Assembly (NCBI RefSeq): GCF_947500835.1
Contig: NZ_CANMTQ010000001.1
Coordinates: forward strand, 496,001-560,000
Source of the DNA: an uncultured Halomonas sp.
GTDB taxonomy: Bacteria > Pseudomonadota > Gammaproteobacteria > Pseudomonadales > Halomonadaceae
Length of the DNA: 64,000 nt
Direction: 5' to 3'
Shown: piece by piece, positions 16,307-26,271 of the stretch
Layout of the letters: each line of letters begins with the position of its first letter
How positions within the stretch are numbered: the stretch's first letter is position 1
The notes under the pieces: generated by a model
What the model was told of the DNA's origin: nothing
What the model saw: the letters and a program-made list of their open reading frames with translations, nothing else
The model's database searches: none
Position numbers and translations under genes: made by a program

Positions 16307-18697
16307 TCACAGCACGGAGAGGAATTCTCCGATGACCTTCAGGTCCTCCAGCTCGTCCTCGAGCACGATGTCCTTGTAGCCGAAGGCGTTGGTCTGGGGC
16401 TTGAGCACGATGCGCTGGTTCACGAACTCGCCGTACTCCTCGACCTTCTGGCTCTGGTACAGCTTGATCGTGAAGCTGCCACCGTGGTCCGGGTCCTCGA
16501 TGGCGCGATGCTGTACCACGACGATCTTGCCCTGACGTGTGCCGCCGGGGTTGGCACGGAACAGACACCAGGCGCCATTGGGGATGCGCCGGTTCATCGA
16601 CTCCCCCACCACCCGGCTGACGAACAGGTCGGGGCTCACCCGCATGAAGTCCGGAAGCTCTACCCAGTGTTCGGCGTCGGCGACCTGCATATCGCTGAAC
16701 TCGCCGGCGGCAATGTTCAAGTCGTACACCGGCACATGACGATCGAACGGTACTGCCTCATCACGCGTCACGATGGGAAGATGCAAGCCATCCAGAATCT
16801 CAGCGTCATCCACCACGTCTGGATAATCGGTGGCTGCTTGAGAGCGTGCAAAGGCCGCGAAGTACTCTCGGGTCTCGGGGTCCGTGGCATAGACGTAACA
16901 GCCCTTCTGGCCCCGCGTCATCAAGGTGCGATAAGTGTTCTTGATGATCTGGTCCGCGAGGGCACGGGCATGCTCGGGCTGCTCCTTGAGCATCTTCTTG
17001 TAGCCATGCACGGAGCGATCCTGTCCTGCCCGCTCCCCCGCATCTGTCAAAGCGCGGCCATCACGAATCACGAAGTCATCTCCGATGATGACGCCCACGT
17101 AGTCGAATTCGAGCCCTTGGCAGGTGTGGATGCAGCCAACCTGATCAACGGAATCCTTGGCGATGGCCCATAGCATGCCGTCGTCATCGAGATTCCACTG
17201 GGCCGCGAAGCCATGCTCGGGAAACACGATGTCCATGACTTGCTTGTCCTTCTTGCTGGCCCAGGGCCAGCAGTAACCTGCCACCATACGTGCCTTGTTG
17301 GCCTTGCGATTCTTTTCAAGAATGGCTTGGCGCAGCGCACTCGGATCGTCGAAGACCTGGAAGTCATAGTCGATATCATCAAGGTCGGTGTTAGCCGTGG
17401 TGCGAACCTGAAGGGCATGATCGAGCCATGCCAGGTAGCCATCCGAGCCGTTACAGCGAAACTGCGATGCCAGCTCAAGCTCCTGCACATCAGCCCTACA
17501 CTCCGCTGCCCGCCGCCTGATCTCCTCGACCGTGCCCACGTCCTTCAACGTTACGCGTTGCGCTTCATCGATGAAGAAGATCGAAAAGCGTGACGCGGCA
17601 ATCACCTCCTTGATCTGGCTCTCGCCCAAGTTCTGATACATGCCGGACTTCTCGTTCAGACGGTGCGCCTCGTCAACGATCAGCGCATGGAAGGTATCCA
17701 GCTCGGCATTGACGTAGTTGCCAGAGCCCTTGAACAGGTTGTCGATATGGGTCTTCTTGCGCGTGCCGGTCAGCTTCTTCTTGAAGACCTCGCGAGGGGC
17801 CGAGTTACGCGAGACGTACTGTGTCATCATCTCGCGCTTTGTCAGCTCCACCAGCAGATTGATGGCCACCACCGACTTGCCGGTGCCCGGCCCGCCCTTG
17901 ACGATCAGGCACTGCTTGTTGCCGCTAACTGCACGATGCGCAAGATCAATGGCGGTTTCATAGACCAGCTTCTGGTCGTCGATCATCAGAAACTCGGCGT
18001 TGCCTTGCATCATCGATGCCAGGGCATCCGCCAGGTTCTTGCTCGGCTTGATCACACCATGTTCGATGCGATACATGATGTCGTTGCTGTCACCGTACTT
18101 GATGTGCTGGCCCAGGAACTCGGACAACCGCATCGCATCACGTGAGATGAAGACAGGTGCGCGGCTGGTGTGCCCCTCGTAGAAGGGATCATTGATGGCA
18201 TCGCCCGACTTCATATTGTGAAGATAGGCACAGGGCACCAGGCGGATCGATTCGGAGCGCACGGTTTCGTTGTAATCTTCGATTAGTGCCGCATAGGACC
18301 AGGCCTGATACGAAGGATGATTGGTTTCCCGGATACCACCACCGAGCTGAGTACGCACGATGGCATCCTTCTGGGTAGTCTCAACGGCCTGCCACTGCTT
18401 GAGTTCCACGATGATGGCTGCATCGTCCCGCTGGGAATTTTTGCCAGTGAGGATGAAGTCTACACGGCGGTTAGTCAGTGGAATGTTGTACTCGATGGCC
18501 ACCCCTGCCGATGCGGGGATGCCATCATCAAGCAGTACGCTCATCATGAAGCGAAGGGAATTCTCCCAGGAAGTCACTTCACTGCGAGGTGAGTTGCGGC
18601 TCAGCTTACGCGCTACCTCGTTCTCTATGGCGTCAGTAATGACGTTAGCTCGTACATCATCAATGAACTGCTGCTTGGTGGCGTTGTAAACCAGCAT
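16307..18697 (-). CDS. Nuclease-DUF2075 helicase-S24 peptidase fusion protein
   Basis: The protein has 796 residues and three parts. Residues 70-105 carry a PD-(D/E)XK-like pattern: NRRVDFILTG (D80) and AAIIVELKQW (E98-L-K100). Residues 260-600 are a DUF2075 (Schlafen group 3) DNA/RNA helicase-type ATPase: Walker A GGPGTGKS (K274), Walker B ALIVDEAHRL (D342-H345), a second IDEAQ motif at 376-380, and late helicase motifs HTCQGLEFDYVG and YRTLMTRGQKG. Residues 685-750 form a LexA/UmuD-like S24 peptidase domain: VVGESMNRRIPNG with Ser700 and FTIKLYQ with Lys745 as the expected dyad. This suggests a DNA-damage or invader-responsive nuclease-helicase controlled by self-cleavage (inference). It is the gene adjoining the intact tRNA, where an integrase would normally be. 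An AAGGGA site precedes the ATG. Confidence 0.8.
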   Translation of the reverse strand: MLVYNATKQQFIDDVRANVITDAIENEVARKLSRNSPRSEVTSWENSLRFMMSVLLDDGIPASAGVAIEYNIPLTNRRVDFILTGKNSQRDDAAIIVELKQWQAVETTQKDAIVRTQLGGGIRETNHPSYQAWSYAALIEDYNETVRSESIRLVPCAYLHNMKSGDAINDPFYEGHTSRAPVFISRDAMRLSEFLGQHIKYGDSNDIMYRIEHGVIKPSKNLADALASMMQGNAEFLMIDDQKLVYETAIDLAHRAVSGNKQCLIVKGGPGTGKSVVAINLLVELTKREMMTQYVSRNSAPREVFKKKLTGTRKKTHIDNLFKGSGNYVNAELDTFHALIVDEAHRLNEKSGMYQNLGESQIKEVIAASRFSIFFIDEAQRVTLKDVGTVEEIRRRAAECRADVQELELASQFRCNGSDGYLAWLDHALQVRTTANTDLDDIDYDFQVFDDPSALRQAILEKNRKANKARMVAGYCWPWASKKDKQVMDIVFPEHGFAAQWNLDDDGMLWAIAKDSVDQVGCIHTCQGLEFDYVGVIIGDDFVIRDGRALTDAGERAGQDRSVHGYKKMLKEQPEHARALADQIIKNTYRTLMTRGQKGCYVYATDPETREYFAAFARSQAATDYPDVVDDAEILDGLHLPIVTRDEAVPFDRHVPVYDLNIAAGEFSDMQVADAEHWVELPDFMRVSPDLFVSRVVGESMNRRIPNGAWCLFRANPGGTRQGKIVVVQHRAIEDPDHGGSFTIKLYQSQKVEEYGEFVNQRIVLKPQTNAFGYKDIVLEDELEDLKVIGEFLSVL

Positions 18698-18870
18698 ATT
18701 CTTGAAAATTCCCTTTTCGTATTAGTTGCCTGCGCATAAACAGTGCGGTTTTTATCAAACAATTATCCACACTATAGTTTAGAGCAGAATAGTTTAACGC
18801 CGAAAAGGAATAGAGGACTTGAGACAGGATGTACCGGGCTTCGCAAGCGCGCGGAGGGAATTCTTTCTAA

Positions 18871-18947
<77 letters not shown>

Positions 18948-19048
18948 TTATGATGGTCGCGTATGATAGCGAATGGCGATGGATGAGGCCAGAGGCGTTT
19001 TCCATTGATCATGCAACTATTTCCAACCATCACGGAGAGTCTGGAACG

Positions 19049-19666
19049 ATGCGTTTTCATTCTGTTTTTCAACGCCGAGTCCGCAGCACGTTAGCCTTGA
19101 CCGCAGCTATGGCGCTGTTTGCAGCCTTGCCCGCCCAGGCGGATTGGCGGCTCGAGCCGGAACAGTCCAGCGTGCAGGCAACGATTGTCGAGATCACCCG
19201 TGACGGCCCGGTGCCACATAGTCACGCAGTGCGCCAATTGGAAAGCTATTCGAGTGCAAAGGGTAGTATCTTGACCCTGCCGCTGCGACTGCGCCAGACC
19301 GATCTCATGGACCGCGTGGGCTCGTTGCCTTCCTGGTTGTCCGCGGTATCGGATACCGTCCTGGCCTCGGTATCCACCCAACTGCCACTGGATCGGCTCG
19401 ACGCTTTGGCCGTAGACGAATCCATGACCGAGACGCTGATACTCAACGTGCGGGCGGATGGACAGAATAGACAGGGACCGCTCAAGGCCCAATTCACTCG
19501 CGAAAGCGACGACACCATCCGGGTACGTAATGCCGAGCGAGTCGCCTTGGATGGCCGGGAGCTGACGAACAACCAGGCCGTTCGCATGATCCTGACGATG
19601 CTTGGCTATGAAGAGATCGGCGACGAGGTGCCGGTGGAACTCGATGCCGTTCTTGTCGATCGCTGA
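19049..19666 (+). CDS. Secreted YceI-like periplasmic protein
   Basis: The protein has 205 residues from ATG 19049, preceded by GGAGAG; a longer in-frame extension to 18950 lacks a ribosome site and would hide the signal peptide. Residues 1-31 form a clear Sec signal (basic start, hydrophobic core, ALPAQA cleavage). The mature part begins DWRLEPEQSSVQATIVEI and alternates short beta strands with HSH and GSILTLPLRL, which resembles the YceI lipocalin-like beta barrel that binds isoprenoid-type lipids. The similarity is partial, so the family call is tentative; secretion is well supported. It overlaps the next gene by 23 bp. Confidence 0.55.
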   Translation: MRFHSVFQRRVRSTLALTAAMALFAALPAQADWRLEPEQSSVQATIVEITRDGPVPHSHAVRQLESYSSAKGSILTLPLRLRQTDLMDRVGSLPSWLSAVSDTVLASVSTQLPLDRLDALAVDESMTETLILNVRADGQNRQGPLKAQFTRESDDTIRVRNAERVALDGRELTNNQAVRMILTMLGYEEIGDEVPVELDAVLVDR

Positions 19667-20390
19667 CATCGTGACGCCATTACCCGATGGATGCCGTGCG
19701 CTCGAGGATCGCTGGCCCTGGCCGAAGCCACTACCCGACGCTCATTGGGTAGGGCTGCAGTTTGATCGCGAGCGCTTGTCAGGGGATGAGGCCGCCGCTC
19801 ATGGCATCGATGTACCTTCCGCCATCCAGCAGGCTGCGCCCAAGCGCCGGGCGGAATTTCTTGCCGGGCGCCTGTGTGCCCAGGAGGCATCACGGCGGCT
19901 GACAGGAACATCCTGGATACCGGGAATCGCCGAAAGCAAGGCGCCGCTGTGGCCCCAAGGCCTAGTGGGTTCGATCACCCACAGCGGCAGCTTGGCGGCG
20001 GCCCTGGTGGCTTCCACTCATCGCTACCAGGGTGTCGGGCTGGATGCTGAAGCCGTCATGAGCCTTCAGCGCGGTGAACGCCTGGCTCCGCAAATACTCA
20101 CCCCCAGGGAGCGCAACTGGCTAGCTACGCTGCCTTTGGAGCAGCGCGGCGCTTTTGTCACCCAGGTGTTTTCCTTGAAGGAAAGCCTGTTCAAGGCGCT
20201 GTTTCCGCTAGCGGGGGTGCGATTTTATTTTCAGGATGCTGAGCTGGATGAATGGAATCCTGAATCCTGGCAGGTGAGGTTACGGCTACTTAAAGCACTC
20301 TCTCCTACCTGGCCGTCAGGTAGACATATCCAAGGCCAATACACTTTCTTGAACGGCTATTTACTGAGCGTGATCGCATTGCCGCGTTGA
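19644..20390 (+). CDS. 4'-phosphopantetheinyl transferase (EntD/Sfp type)
   Basis: The protein has about 248 residues. It shows the EntD-like PPTase motifs: FLAGRLCAQEA (early Arg motif), GLVGSITHSGSLAAALVA, GVGLDAEAV (Mg-binding Asp and Glu) and FSLKESLFKALFPL (WxxKEA-type motif). These enzymes move the phosphopantetheine arm of CoA onto acyl or peptidyl carrier proteins. Starts at ATG 19644 (used here) or GTG 19671 are both possible; ribosome sites are weak. It overlaps the previous gene, suggesting coupled expression, although the functions seem unrelated. The carrier partner is not in the window. The following gap to 20648 shows no gene. Confidence 0.85.
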   Translation: MPFLSIADIVTPLPDGCRALEDRWPWPKPLPDAHWVGLQFDRERLSGDEAAAHGIDVPSAIQQAAPKRRAEFLAGRLCAQEASRRLTGTSWIPGIAESKAPLWPQGLVGSITHSGSLAAALVASTHRYQGVGLDAEAVMSLQRGERLAPQILTPRERNWLATLPLEQRGAFVTQVFSLKESLFKALFPLAGVRFYFQDAELDEWNPESWQVRLRLLKALSPTWPSGRHIQGQYTFLNGYLLSVIALPR

Positions 20391-20648
20391 GCCAAAACGT
20401 AAAGACTCACTAACTCTCAGTTGAAAATTACGTCTTGCGGTCGAAGGTTCGAAGGGAGTCATCACTGGCGCCGCCATCAGCGTTCTATCGATTAACTTAA
20501 CAGAGATCAATATCTTGCAGATTGGTAACTTACCGGTTCAATGGTTGAAATCTAATCAAATTGCCCCATAGTTAAAAAGGAGGGAATCGGCAAATCGTTT
20601 TGTCAAAGACCTTCACAACTAAAACGGAATTTTATAAGGGGCAACACC

Positions 20649-21353
20649 ATGAATATGCGTAAGCCGCTGAACACTGCTATTTACACTGCCCTCATCGCAG
20701 GGGGACTGACACTGAGTGGAACCGCTTTTGCACAGTCGCAAGGGCTTTACTCTGCTGATGAACTCACCGATGCCGAGGTTTTCTCAAGCCAGCAGCCGGA
20801 CAAGGTCGTCGGTGAAGTCGAAGATGTCCTCCTCGATGAGAACATGCAGGTGAACTCATTGGTGATCGACATCAGTGAATTCCTCGATTTTGGTCAATCG
20901 CAATACGTCATCGAGACCGGCAAGTTCACCGTCGAAACCATTAATGGCGACGACAAGGACGAAATAGAATACAAAGTCACCGTCGAAATGACGGAAGATG
21001 AAATCTCGCAGCAGCCCGAATATACCAACGACTGGTGGTCTCAAACCAAGGACGCTGCCGCGAACGCCTGGCAGGAAACCAAGCAGGGCGCCTCCAGCGC
21101 TTGGGAAAGCACCAAGGCAGCCACGGCCAGCGCACTCAATAGCGCAGGCGAAGCCCTGGATACCGCCGGTGACAAGACCGAGCAAGCAGCTGAGAACGCA
21201 GCCAGCGAAACCGAACAAGCGGTTGAGTCTGCCGGCAACAAGGCCGAACAGGCCGGCGACGAAATAGCCAATGAAACTCAGCAGGCAACCGAAGCCGCCG
21301 GTGACAAGGCGGAGCAAGCCGGTGAAGAAATCGATGAGGAAACCAACAACTGA
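20649..21353 (+). CDS. Secreted PRC-barrel protein with Ala/Glu-rich repeat tail
   Basis: The protein has 234 residues. Residues 1-28 are a Sec signal (ends SGTAFAQSQG). Residues 32-115 match a PRC-barrel module (LYSADELTDAEVFS, then VGEVEDVLLDENMQVNSLVI). From about 120 there is a low-complexity helical tail of repeated units such as SAGEALDTAGDKTEQAAENA, resembling LEA or apolipoprotein-like coils, predicted amphipathic and acidic. Such proteins are common in the envelope of halophiles; a stabilising or stress role is only a guess. A strong terminator follows, so it appears monocistronic. Confidence 0.8.
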   Translation: MNMRKPLNTAIYTALIAGGLTLSGTAFAQSQGLYSADELTDAEVFSSQQPDKVVGEVEDVLLDENMQVNSLVIDISEFLDFGQSQYVIETGKFTVETINGDDKDEIEYKVTVEMTEDEISQQPEYTNDWWSQTKDAAANAWQETKQGASSAWESTKAATASALNSAGEALDTAGDKTEQAAENAASETEQAVESAGNKAEQAGDEIANETQQATEAAGDKAEQAGEEIDEETNN

Positions 21354-21379
21354 TTCGATTCCACCGCGTTTTCTATCTC

Positions 21380-21406
21380 ATGCCCGGTCCTCGACCGGGC
21401 ATTTTT
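21380..21406 (+). terminator. Rho-independent terminator
   Basis: ATGCCCGGTC pairs perfectly with GACCGGGCAT around CTC, followed by TTTT. It ends the PRC-barrel transcript and lies 33 bp from the stop of the convergent ABC exporter gene. Confidence 0.85.
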
Positions 21407-21438
21407 GATTCTGGCTAGCGCTATTGCCTAGCGCAATT

Positions 21439-23235
21439 TCACGCCAGCGGCACGTCCTCCGCTCTAGCCTGCCCAGTTTGCACCTGCAACTGCATAGCAT
21501 AGTAGCCTTGGTTATCCAGCAACTGAGCGTGGGTGCCCCGCTCCACGACCCGGCCCTGATGAATCACGGCAATTTGATCGGCATGCACGATAGTGGAAAG
21601 TCGATGGGCGATCATGATCACCGTGCGGTCATGGGCGATTCGCCGCAAAGAGCGCTGTATGGCCGCCTCGGTCTCGTTGTCCACGGCGCTGGTGGCCTCA
21701 TCCAGCACCAGGATGGGGGAGTTCTTGAGCAGCGCCCGGGCCAGGGACAAGCGCTGACGCTGCCCGCCGGAAAGCCTCACCCCACGCTCCCCCACCGGCG
21801 TGTCGAGCCCCAGTGGCAAGACGCGGATGAACTCCCAGGCCTCGGCGGTACGCGCCGCCTCGACGACCTCGTCCTGGGTCGCCTCGGGTCGGGCGTAGGC
21901 GATGTTGTCGCGGATCGAACCTTCGAACAGATAAACGTCCTGGCTGACCAGGCCGATGGCACGCCGTAGGGAGTCAAGGCTGACCGCGTCGATGGACTGA
22001 CCATCGATTCGCACCTGGCCCTGGTCGGGATCGTAAAAACGCAGCAGCAGCTTGATCAGCGTCGATTTGCCCGAGCCCGTGGCGCCCACCAGGGCCAGGG
22101 TGTGCCCCGCAGGCACCCGCAAATCGATCGCCTCGACGCCACCCCCGGTCTCGGCATAGCGGAACCCAATGCCTTCGAAGCTCACCTCGCCGCGCACGGG
22201 CTCGGTCAGGGACGTGTCGCTCTCGTCCTTGACCCGAATCGGCACCCCGAGCAGGTCTAGGATGCGGCGCGTGCTGGCCATGGCGCGTTCAAATAGATCG
22301 ATGACCTGGGCCAGGCCGGTCAGCGGCCACAACAGGCGCTGGGTCAGGAACACCAGCACCCCGTAGGCCCCCACGTTCAGATTACCCTGCAAGGCCTGCA
22401 TGCCGCCCACCGTGAAAGTTGCCAGGAAGCCGGCCAGAATGGCCATGCGAATCACCGGAATGAAGGCCGAACTGATGCGGATCGCCCGGCGATTGGCCTC
22501 GACATATTCCTCACTGGCGCGGCGCAAGCGCTCGGCTTCCCGGGCTTCCGCGGTGAAGCTCTTGATGGTGGCGATGCCGCTCAGGTTGTTGGAGAGCCGA
22601 CTGGAAAGCTCCCCCACCCGCTCGCGCACCGCGTTGTAGAGCGGCCCGGCCTTGCGCTGGAAATAGAAGGCGCCCCATATGATCAATGGAATCGGGGTGA
22701 AGGCCAGCAGGGCGATCAGCGGCGAGATCACGAAGAACACCGCCCCTACCGCGACCACCGTCACGCCGACCTGGATCATCGAATTGGCGCCGCCATCCAG
22801 GAAACGCTCGAGCTGGTTGACGTCGTCGTTCATGGTCGCCACCAGCTGCCCGGAGCTGCGCGATTCAAAAAAGCCCATGTCCAGGCGTTGCACGTGCTCA
22901 TAGGCATCTTGGCGCAGATCGGCCTGCAGCCGCTGGGCCAGGTTGCGCCACAGGATCTGGTAGAGATACTCGAACAGCGACTCGCCGGCCCAGATGAAGA
23001 AGGTCAGCACCCCCAGCGCCAGGATCTGCTCCCGGGCCGAGGTGAACCCCAGCGCTGCGACGAAACTCTCTTCCTGGTTGACCACCACATCGATGGCCAC
23101 CCCGATAAGGATCTCCGGGGCGATATCGAACAGCTTGTTGATGATGGAGCAGGTCGTTGCCGCGATGATGCGGCGGCGATAGCCCCGGGCATAGCGTAGC
23201 AAGCGCCCCAAGGCCTGGAAACTGGTAGTAGGCAT
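21439..23235 (-). CDS. ABC exporter, fused permease and ATPase (MdlB/MsbA type)
   Basis: The protein has 598 residues from ATG 23235; upstream in-frame codons were rejected because the family starts near here. The first 330 residues hold about six membrane helices of the type-1 exporter fold with the coupling-helix region ([20 protein letters not shown]). The ATPase has Walker [11 protein letters not shown], a Q-loop ([11 protein letters not shown]), signature [16 protein letters not shown], Walker [14 protein letters not shown] and an H-loop (IAHRLSTI). It acts as a dimer exporting an unknown lipid or drug-like substrate. It is single, with no partner transporter beside it. Confidence 0.9.
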   Translation of the reverse strand: MPTTSFQALGRLLRYARGYRRRIIAATTCSIINKLFDIAPEILIGVAIDVVVNQEESFVAALGFTSAREQILALGVLTFFIWAGESLFEYLYQILWRNLAQRLQADLRQDAYEHVQRLDMGFFESRSSGQLVATMNDDVNQLERFLDGGANSMIQVGVTVVAVGAVFFVISPLIALLAFTPIPLIIWGAFYFQRKAGPLYNAVRERVGELSSRLSNNLSGIATIKSFTAEAREAERLRRASEEYVEANRRAIRISSAFIPVIRMAILAGFLATFTVGGMQALQGNLNVGAYGVLVFLTQRLLWPLTGLAQVIDLFERAMASTRRILDLLGVPIRVKDESDTSLTEPVRGEVSFEGIGFRYAETGGGVEAIDLRVPAGHTLALVGATGSGKSTLIKLLLRFYDPDQGQVRIDGQSIDAVSLDSLRRAIGLVSQDVYLFEGSIRDNIAYARPEATQDEVVEAARTAEAWEFIRVLPLGLDTPVGERGVRLSGGQRQRLSLARALLKNSPILVLDEATSAVDNETEAAIQRSLRRIAHDRTVIMIAHRLSTIVHADQIAVIHQGRVVERGTHAQLLDNQGYYAMQLQVQTGQARAEDVPLA

Positions 23236-23359
23236 CAGTAAGGCCCTATCTTGGAAGGCATTCAAGGATAGCGGAAACCTTCGCGCCACCCAACACGACA
23301 GCCCAGGGATGGCTGCTGTAAGCTGGCCTACTTTCATCCATCGTCATTGGAGGGCCTTC

Positions 23360-24508
23360 ATGAAGATCACCCGACTCAAGACCTGGCAGGTGCCGCCGCG
23401 CTGGCTGTTCCTGAAAATCGAGACCGACAGCGGCTGCTATGGCTGGGGCGAGCCAGTCATCGAGGGGCGCGCCAATACCGTCGAGGCCGCGGTGCACGAA
23501 CTGGCGGATTACCTGATTGGTCAAGACCCGCACCGCATCGAGCACCTGTGGAACACGCTATATCGGGCCGGCTTCTACCGGGGCGGACCAATTTTGATGT
23601 CTGCCATTGCGGGTATCGACCAGGCCCTGTGGGATCTCAAGGGCCGCGATCTCGGTGTGCCCGTGCACCAGCTGCTGGGCGGCGCGGTGCGCGACAAGAT
23701 GCGCATGTACGCCTGGACCGGCGGCGATCGTCCCTCTGACGTGGGCGCTGGCGCCAAGGCCCTGGTCGATCAAGGCTTTACCGCCTTCAAGATGAACGGC
23801 ACCCCGGAGCTTGCCATCGTCGATTCCCACAGGAAGGTCGACGAGGCCGTGGCCCGGGTCGCCGAGGCCCGCGATGCGGTAGGAACGGATGTGGGCATCG
23901 GCATCGACTTCCATGGCCGGGTGCACCGACCCATGGCCAAGGCATTGCTACGCGAACTCGAACCCTTCCATCCGATGTTCGTCGAGGAGCCGGTGGCGCC
24001 GGAGCACCTGCCCAGCTTAAAACATATCGCCGGCGGACTCGGCTACCCGATTGCCACCGGCGAACGCCTGCATACGCGCTTCGAGTTCCGCGACCTGCTC
24101 GCCGAGGGCATGGTCGACGTCATCCAACCCGATCTTTCCCACTGTGGCGGCATCAGCGAGGGCCTGAAGATCGCCACCCTGGCCTCGGCGTTTGATGTGG
24201 CACTTGCCCCCCACTGCCCCCTCGGACCGCTGACCCTGGCCGCGTCGCTGCAACTGGATGCGGTGTGTCATAACGCCTTCATTCAGGAACAGAGCATGGG
24301 CATTCACTACAATAAGGATAACGACGTGCTCGACTACCTGGTCGACAAGTCGGCGTTGGCCATCGAGAACGGCTTTTGCGTCATTCCCCAGGGGCCTGGG
24401 CTTGGCGTGGAGATCGACGAGGCGTTTGTGGAGGAGCGCGCCAAGGTCGGGCATCGTTGGCGGAATCCGGTGTGGATGCATGAAGACGGTAGTGTTGCGG
24501 AGTGGTAA
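23360..24508 (+). CDS. dgoD: Galactonate dehydratase (enolase superfamily)
   Basis: The protein has 382 residues from ATG 23360 with GGAGGG 5 bases before. It belongs to the mandelate-racemase group: metal ligands D183 (GIDFHGR), E209 (FVEEPV) and E235 (ATGERL), with H185 as base, the same numbering as E. coli galactonate dehydratase. The late motif [12 protein letters not shown] supplies the second His. It would turn D-galactonate into 2-keto-3-deoxygalactonate. It leads a set with an SDR 39 bp downstream and a lactonase overlapping that, which together would oxidise an aldose, open the lactone and dehydrate the acid. The kinase and aldolase are not here. Confidence 0.85.
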   Translation: MKITRLKTWQVPPRWLFLKIETDSGCYGWGEPVIEGRANTVEAAVHELADYLIGQDPHRIEHLWNTLYRAGFYRGGPILMSAIAGIDQALWDLKGRDLGVPVHQLLGGAVRDKMRMYAWTGGDRPSDVGAGAKALVDQGFTAFKMNGTPELAIVDSHRKVDEAVARVAEARDAVGTDVGIGIDFHGRVHRPMAKALLRELEPFHPMFVEEPVAPEHLPSLKHIAGGLGYPIATGERLHTRFEFRDLLAEGMVDVIQPDLSHCGGISEGLKIATLASAFDVALAPHCPLGPLTLAASLQLDAVCHNAFIQEQSMGIHYNKDNDVLDYLVDKSALAIENGFCVIPQGPGLGVEIDEAFVEERAKVGHRWRNPVWMHEDGSVAEW

Positions 24509-24547
24509 ATCGTGGGCGAGAAAAGTTTTTAAAGGAGTAGGCACGCC

Positions 24548-25318
24548 ATGACATTTTCTTTCCAGGACCTGCAGTTTCCGGATCTGAAGGGTGCGAGCGT
24601 CTTTATCACCGGGGGCGGCTCAGGCATCGGGGCCGGGCTGACGGAAGGATTCGTGTCCCAGGGGGCGCGGGTAGCCTTCGTCGGCCTTTCCGATGCCACG
24701 CCCTTCTGCGATGACATGGAGCAGAAGCACGGCAATCGCCCGCTGTTCATTCGCTGCGATATTCGTGATGTAAAAGCGCTGCAGGAAGCGATCGATCAGG
24801 CCCGAAAAGCCCACGGGCCGGTTCAGGTGCTGGTCAACAATGCCGCCCGGGATACTCGCCACACGCTAGACGAGTGGGGCGTCGAGGAGTGGGACGAGTC
24901 CATCGCCACCAATCTGCGTCCGCAATTCTTCAGCGCCCAGGCGGTGGCCGCGGACATGCGCGGACTCGGTGGCGGCGCCATCATCAACCTGTCCTCGAAC
25001 TCCTACCTGCTGGGGCTTTCCGGCTACCCGACCTACGTCACCGCCAAGGCCGGCATCATGGGCATGACCAAGGCCCTGGCCCGGGAACTCGGTCCTGACA
25101 ACATCCGTGTCAATTGCCTGATTCCCGGCTGGGTGATGACCGAGCGCCAGCGCGAGCTATGGGTCAACGACAAGGACCTGCAGGAGTGCCTGGGCCAGCA
25201 GTGCCTGAAGGAGGCCATTGCGGTGGAAGACATGATCGGCCCTTGCCTCTTTCTGGCCTCCCAGGCATCCAGAATGATGACCGGCCAGGAGCTAATCGTC
25301 GATGGAGGGCGAGTGTGA
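24548..25318 (+). CDS. SDR-family sugar dehydrogenase
   Basis: The protein has 256 residues. It is a classical short-chain dehydrogenase: cofactor motif TGGGSGIG (21-28), VLVNNAARDTRH, catalytic NLSSNS then YPTYVTAKAG (Tyr-x3-Lys), and a C-terminal VDGG. Position between a galactonate dehydratase gene and a lactonase gene suggests oxidation of the C1 of an aldose such as galactose, xylose or arabinose to the lactone with NAD(P). The SDR fold is certain; the substrate is inferred. Its stop overlaps the next start (GTGA). Confidence 0.85.
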   Translation: MTFSFQDLQFPDLKGASVFITGGGSGIGAGLTEGFVSQGARVAFVGLSDATPFCDDMEQKHGNRPLFIRCDIRDVKALQEAIDQARKAHGPVQVLVNNAARDTRHTLDEWGVEEWDESIATNLRPQFFSAQAVAADMRGLGGGAIINLSSNSYLLGLSGYPTYVTAKAGIMGMTKALARELGPDNIRVNCLIPGWVMTERQRELWVNDKDLQECLGQQCLKEAIAVEDMIGPCLFLASQASRMMTGQELIVDGGRV

Positions 25319-26193
25319 GCATTTTTGATGTCAAACAGGCGCTGGCCTGCGGTTGCGAGCTAGGCGAAGGACCGCAGTGGCATGCCGCCAGCGGTCGGCT
25401 CTACTGGTGCGATATCCTGAGCGGACGACTGCACTGGCTGGCGCCGGAAAGTGGCGAACACGGCCACACGGACTTCGGCACCTGTATTTCCCTTGCCGCG
25501 CCGATGACGGATGGTGATGTGCTGGTGGTGGGTGAAACCGCTCTCGAGCGTTTCGATCCCGCTTCCGGCACGCGGGAGCATCTATTCGACTTCGAGGCGG
25601 ACAACCCCGTCACCCGCTCCAACGATGGCCGGGTCGATCGTCACGGCAGCCTGTGGCTGAGCACCATGGGCAAGTCCGCCGAGAAGAACGCGGGCAGCCT
25701 GTATCGACTGCATCGTGGCGAGCTCAAAACGCTGCGCTCGAAGATTACCGTTCCCAATGCGATCTGCTTTTCACCCCAGGGTGACCACGCCTATTTCGCG
25801 GATACCGCCTTGGGCGTCGTCTATCGTTGGGCGCTGGACAGTGACGGCTGGCCCTTGGGCGAACCCGAACCTTGGGCGGATTTTTCCGAGCAACCCGTCA
25901 ACCCGGATGGCGCGGTGATCGACAGCGAAGGCGCGATGTGGCTGGCACTGTGGGGCGCCGGCAAGGTCGTGCGTCTGGATGCTGACGCCCGCATCATCGA
26001 CGAGATCAGACTGCCGACCACTCAGCCTTCCTGCCCTGCCTTCGGCGGCGAGCACCTGGATCGGCTGTATATCACCACCGCCCGGGTGGGCATGGATGCT
26101 ACCCAACGAAAGCAGGAGCCCATGGCCGGTGATCTTTTCGTGGCGGAACTCCAGGTACCGGGCCTGGTCGAGCCGCCGCTGCGGCTGACGTAA
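25315..26193 (+). CDS. SMP-30/gluconolactonase family lactonase
   Basis: The protein has 292 residues from GTG 25315, which overlaps the SDR stop by 4 bp; a longer frame upstream would lie inside the SDR gene. It shows the six-bladed propeller signatures of regucalcin-like lactonases: CELGEGPQWH (metal Glu), LYWCDILSGRLHWL, PVTRSNDGRVDRHGSLWLST, ITVPNAICFSPQG and NPDGAVIDSEGAMWLALWGA. It would hydrolyse the sugar lactone made by the SDR enzyme. A strong terminator closes the operon. Confidence 0.88.
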   Translation: MSIFDVKQALACGCELGEGPQWHAASGRLYWCDILSGRLHWLAPESGEHGHTDFGTCISLAAPMTDGDVLVVGETALERFDPASGTREHLFDFEADNPVTRSNDGRVDRHGSLWLSTMGKSAEKNAGSLYRLHRGELKTLRSKITVPNAICFSPQGDHAYFADTALGVVYRWALDSDGWPLGEPEPWADFSEQPVNPDGAVIDSEGAMWLALWGAGKVVRLDADARIIDEIRLPTTQPSCPAFGGEHLDRLYITTARVGMDATQRKQEPMAGDLFVAELQVPGLVEPPLRLT

Positions 26194-26209
26194 AGAATCG
26201 ATGCTGACA

Positions 26210-26243
26210 AAAAAGCCAAACCGAATTCTCGGTTTGGCTTTTT
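26210..26243. terminator. Bidirectional rho-independent terminator
   Basis: A perfect 15-bp stem (AAAAAGCCAAACCGA with its complement) around ATTC has A and T runs on the two sides, so it can stop transcription from both the lactonase gene and the convergent stress-protein gene. Confidence 0.9.
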
Positions 26244-26271
26244 GCATCGGTGTTGAAATATTCTTGGGGCG

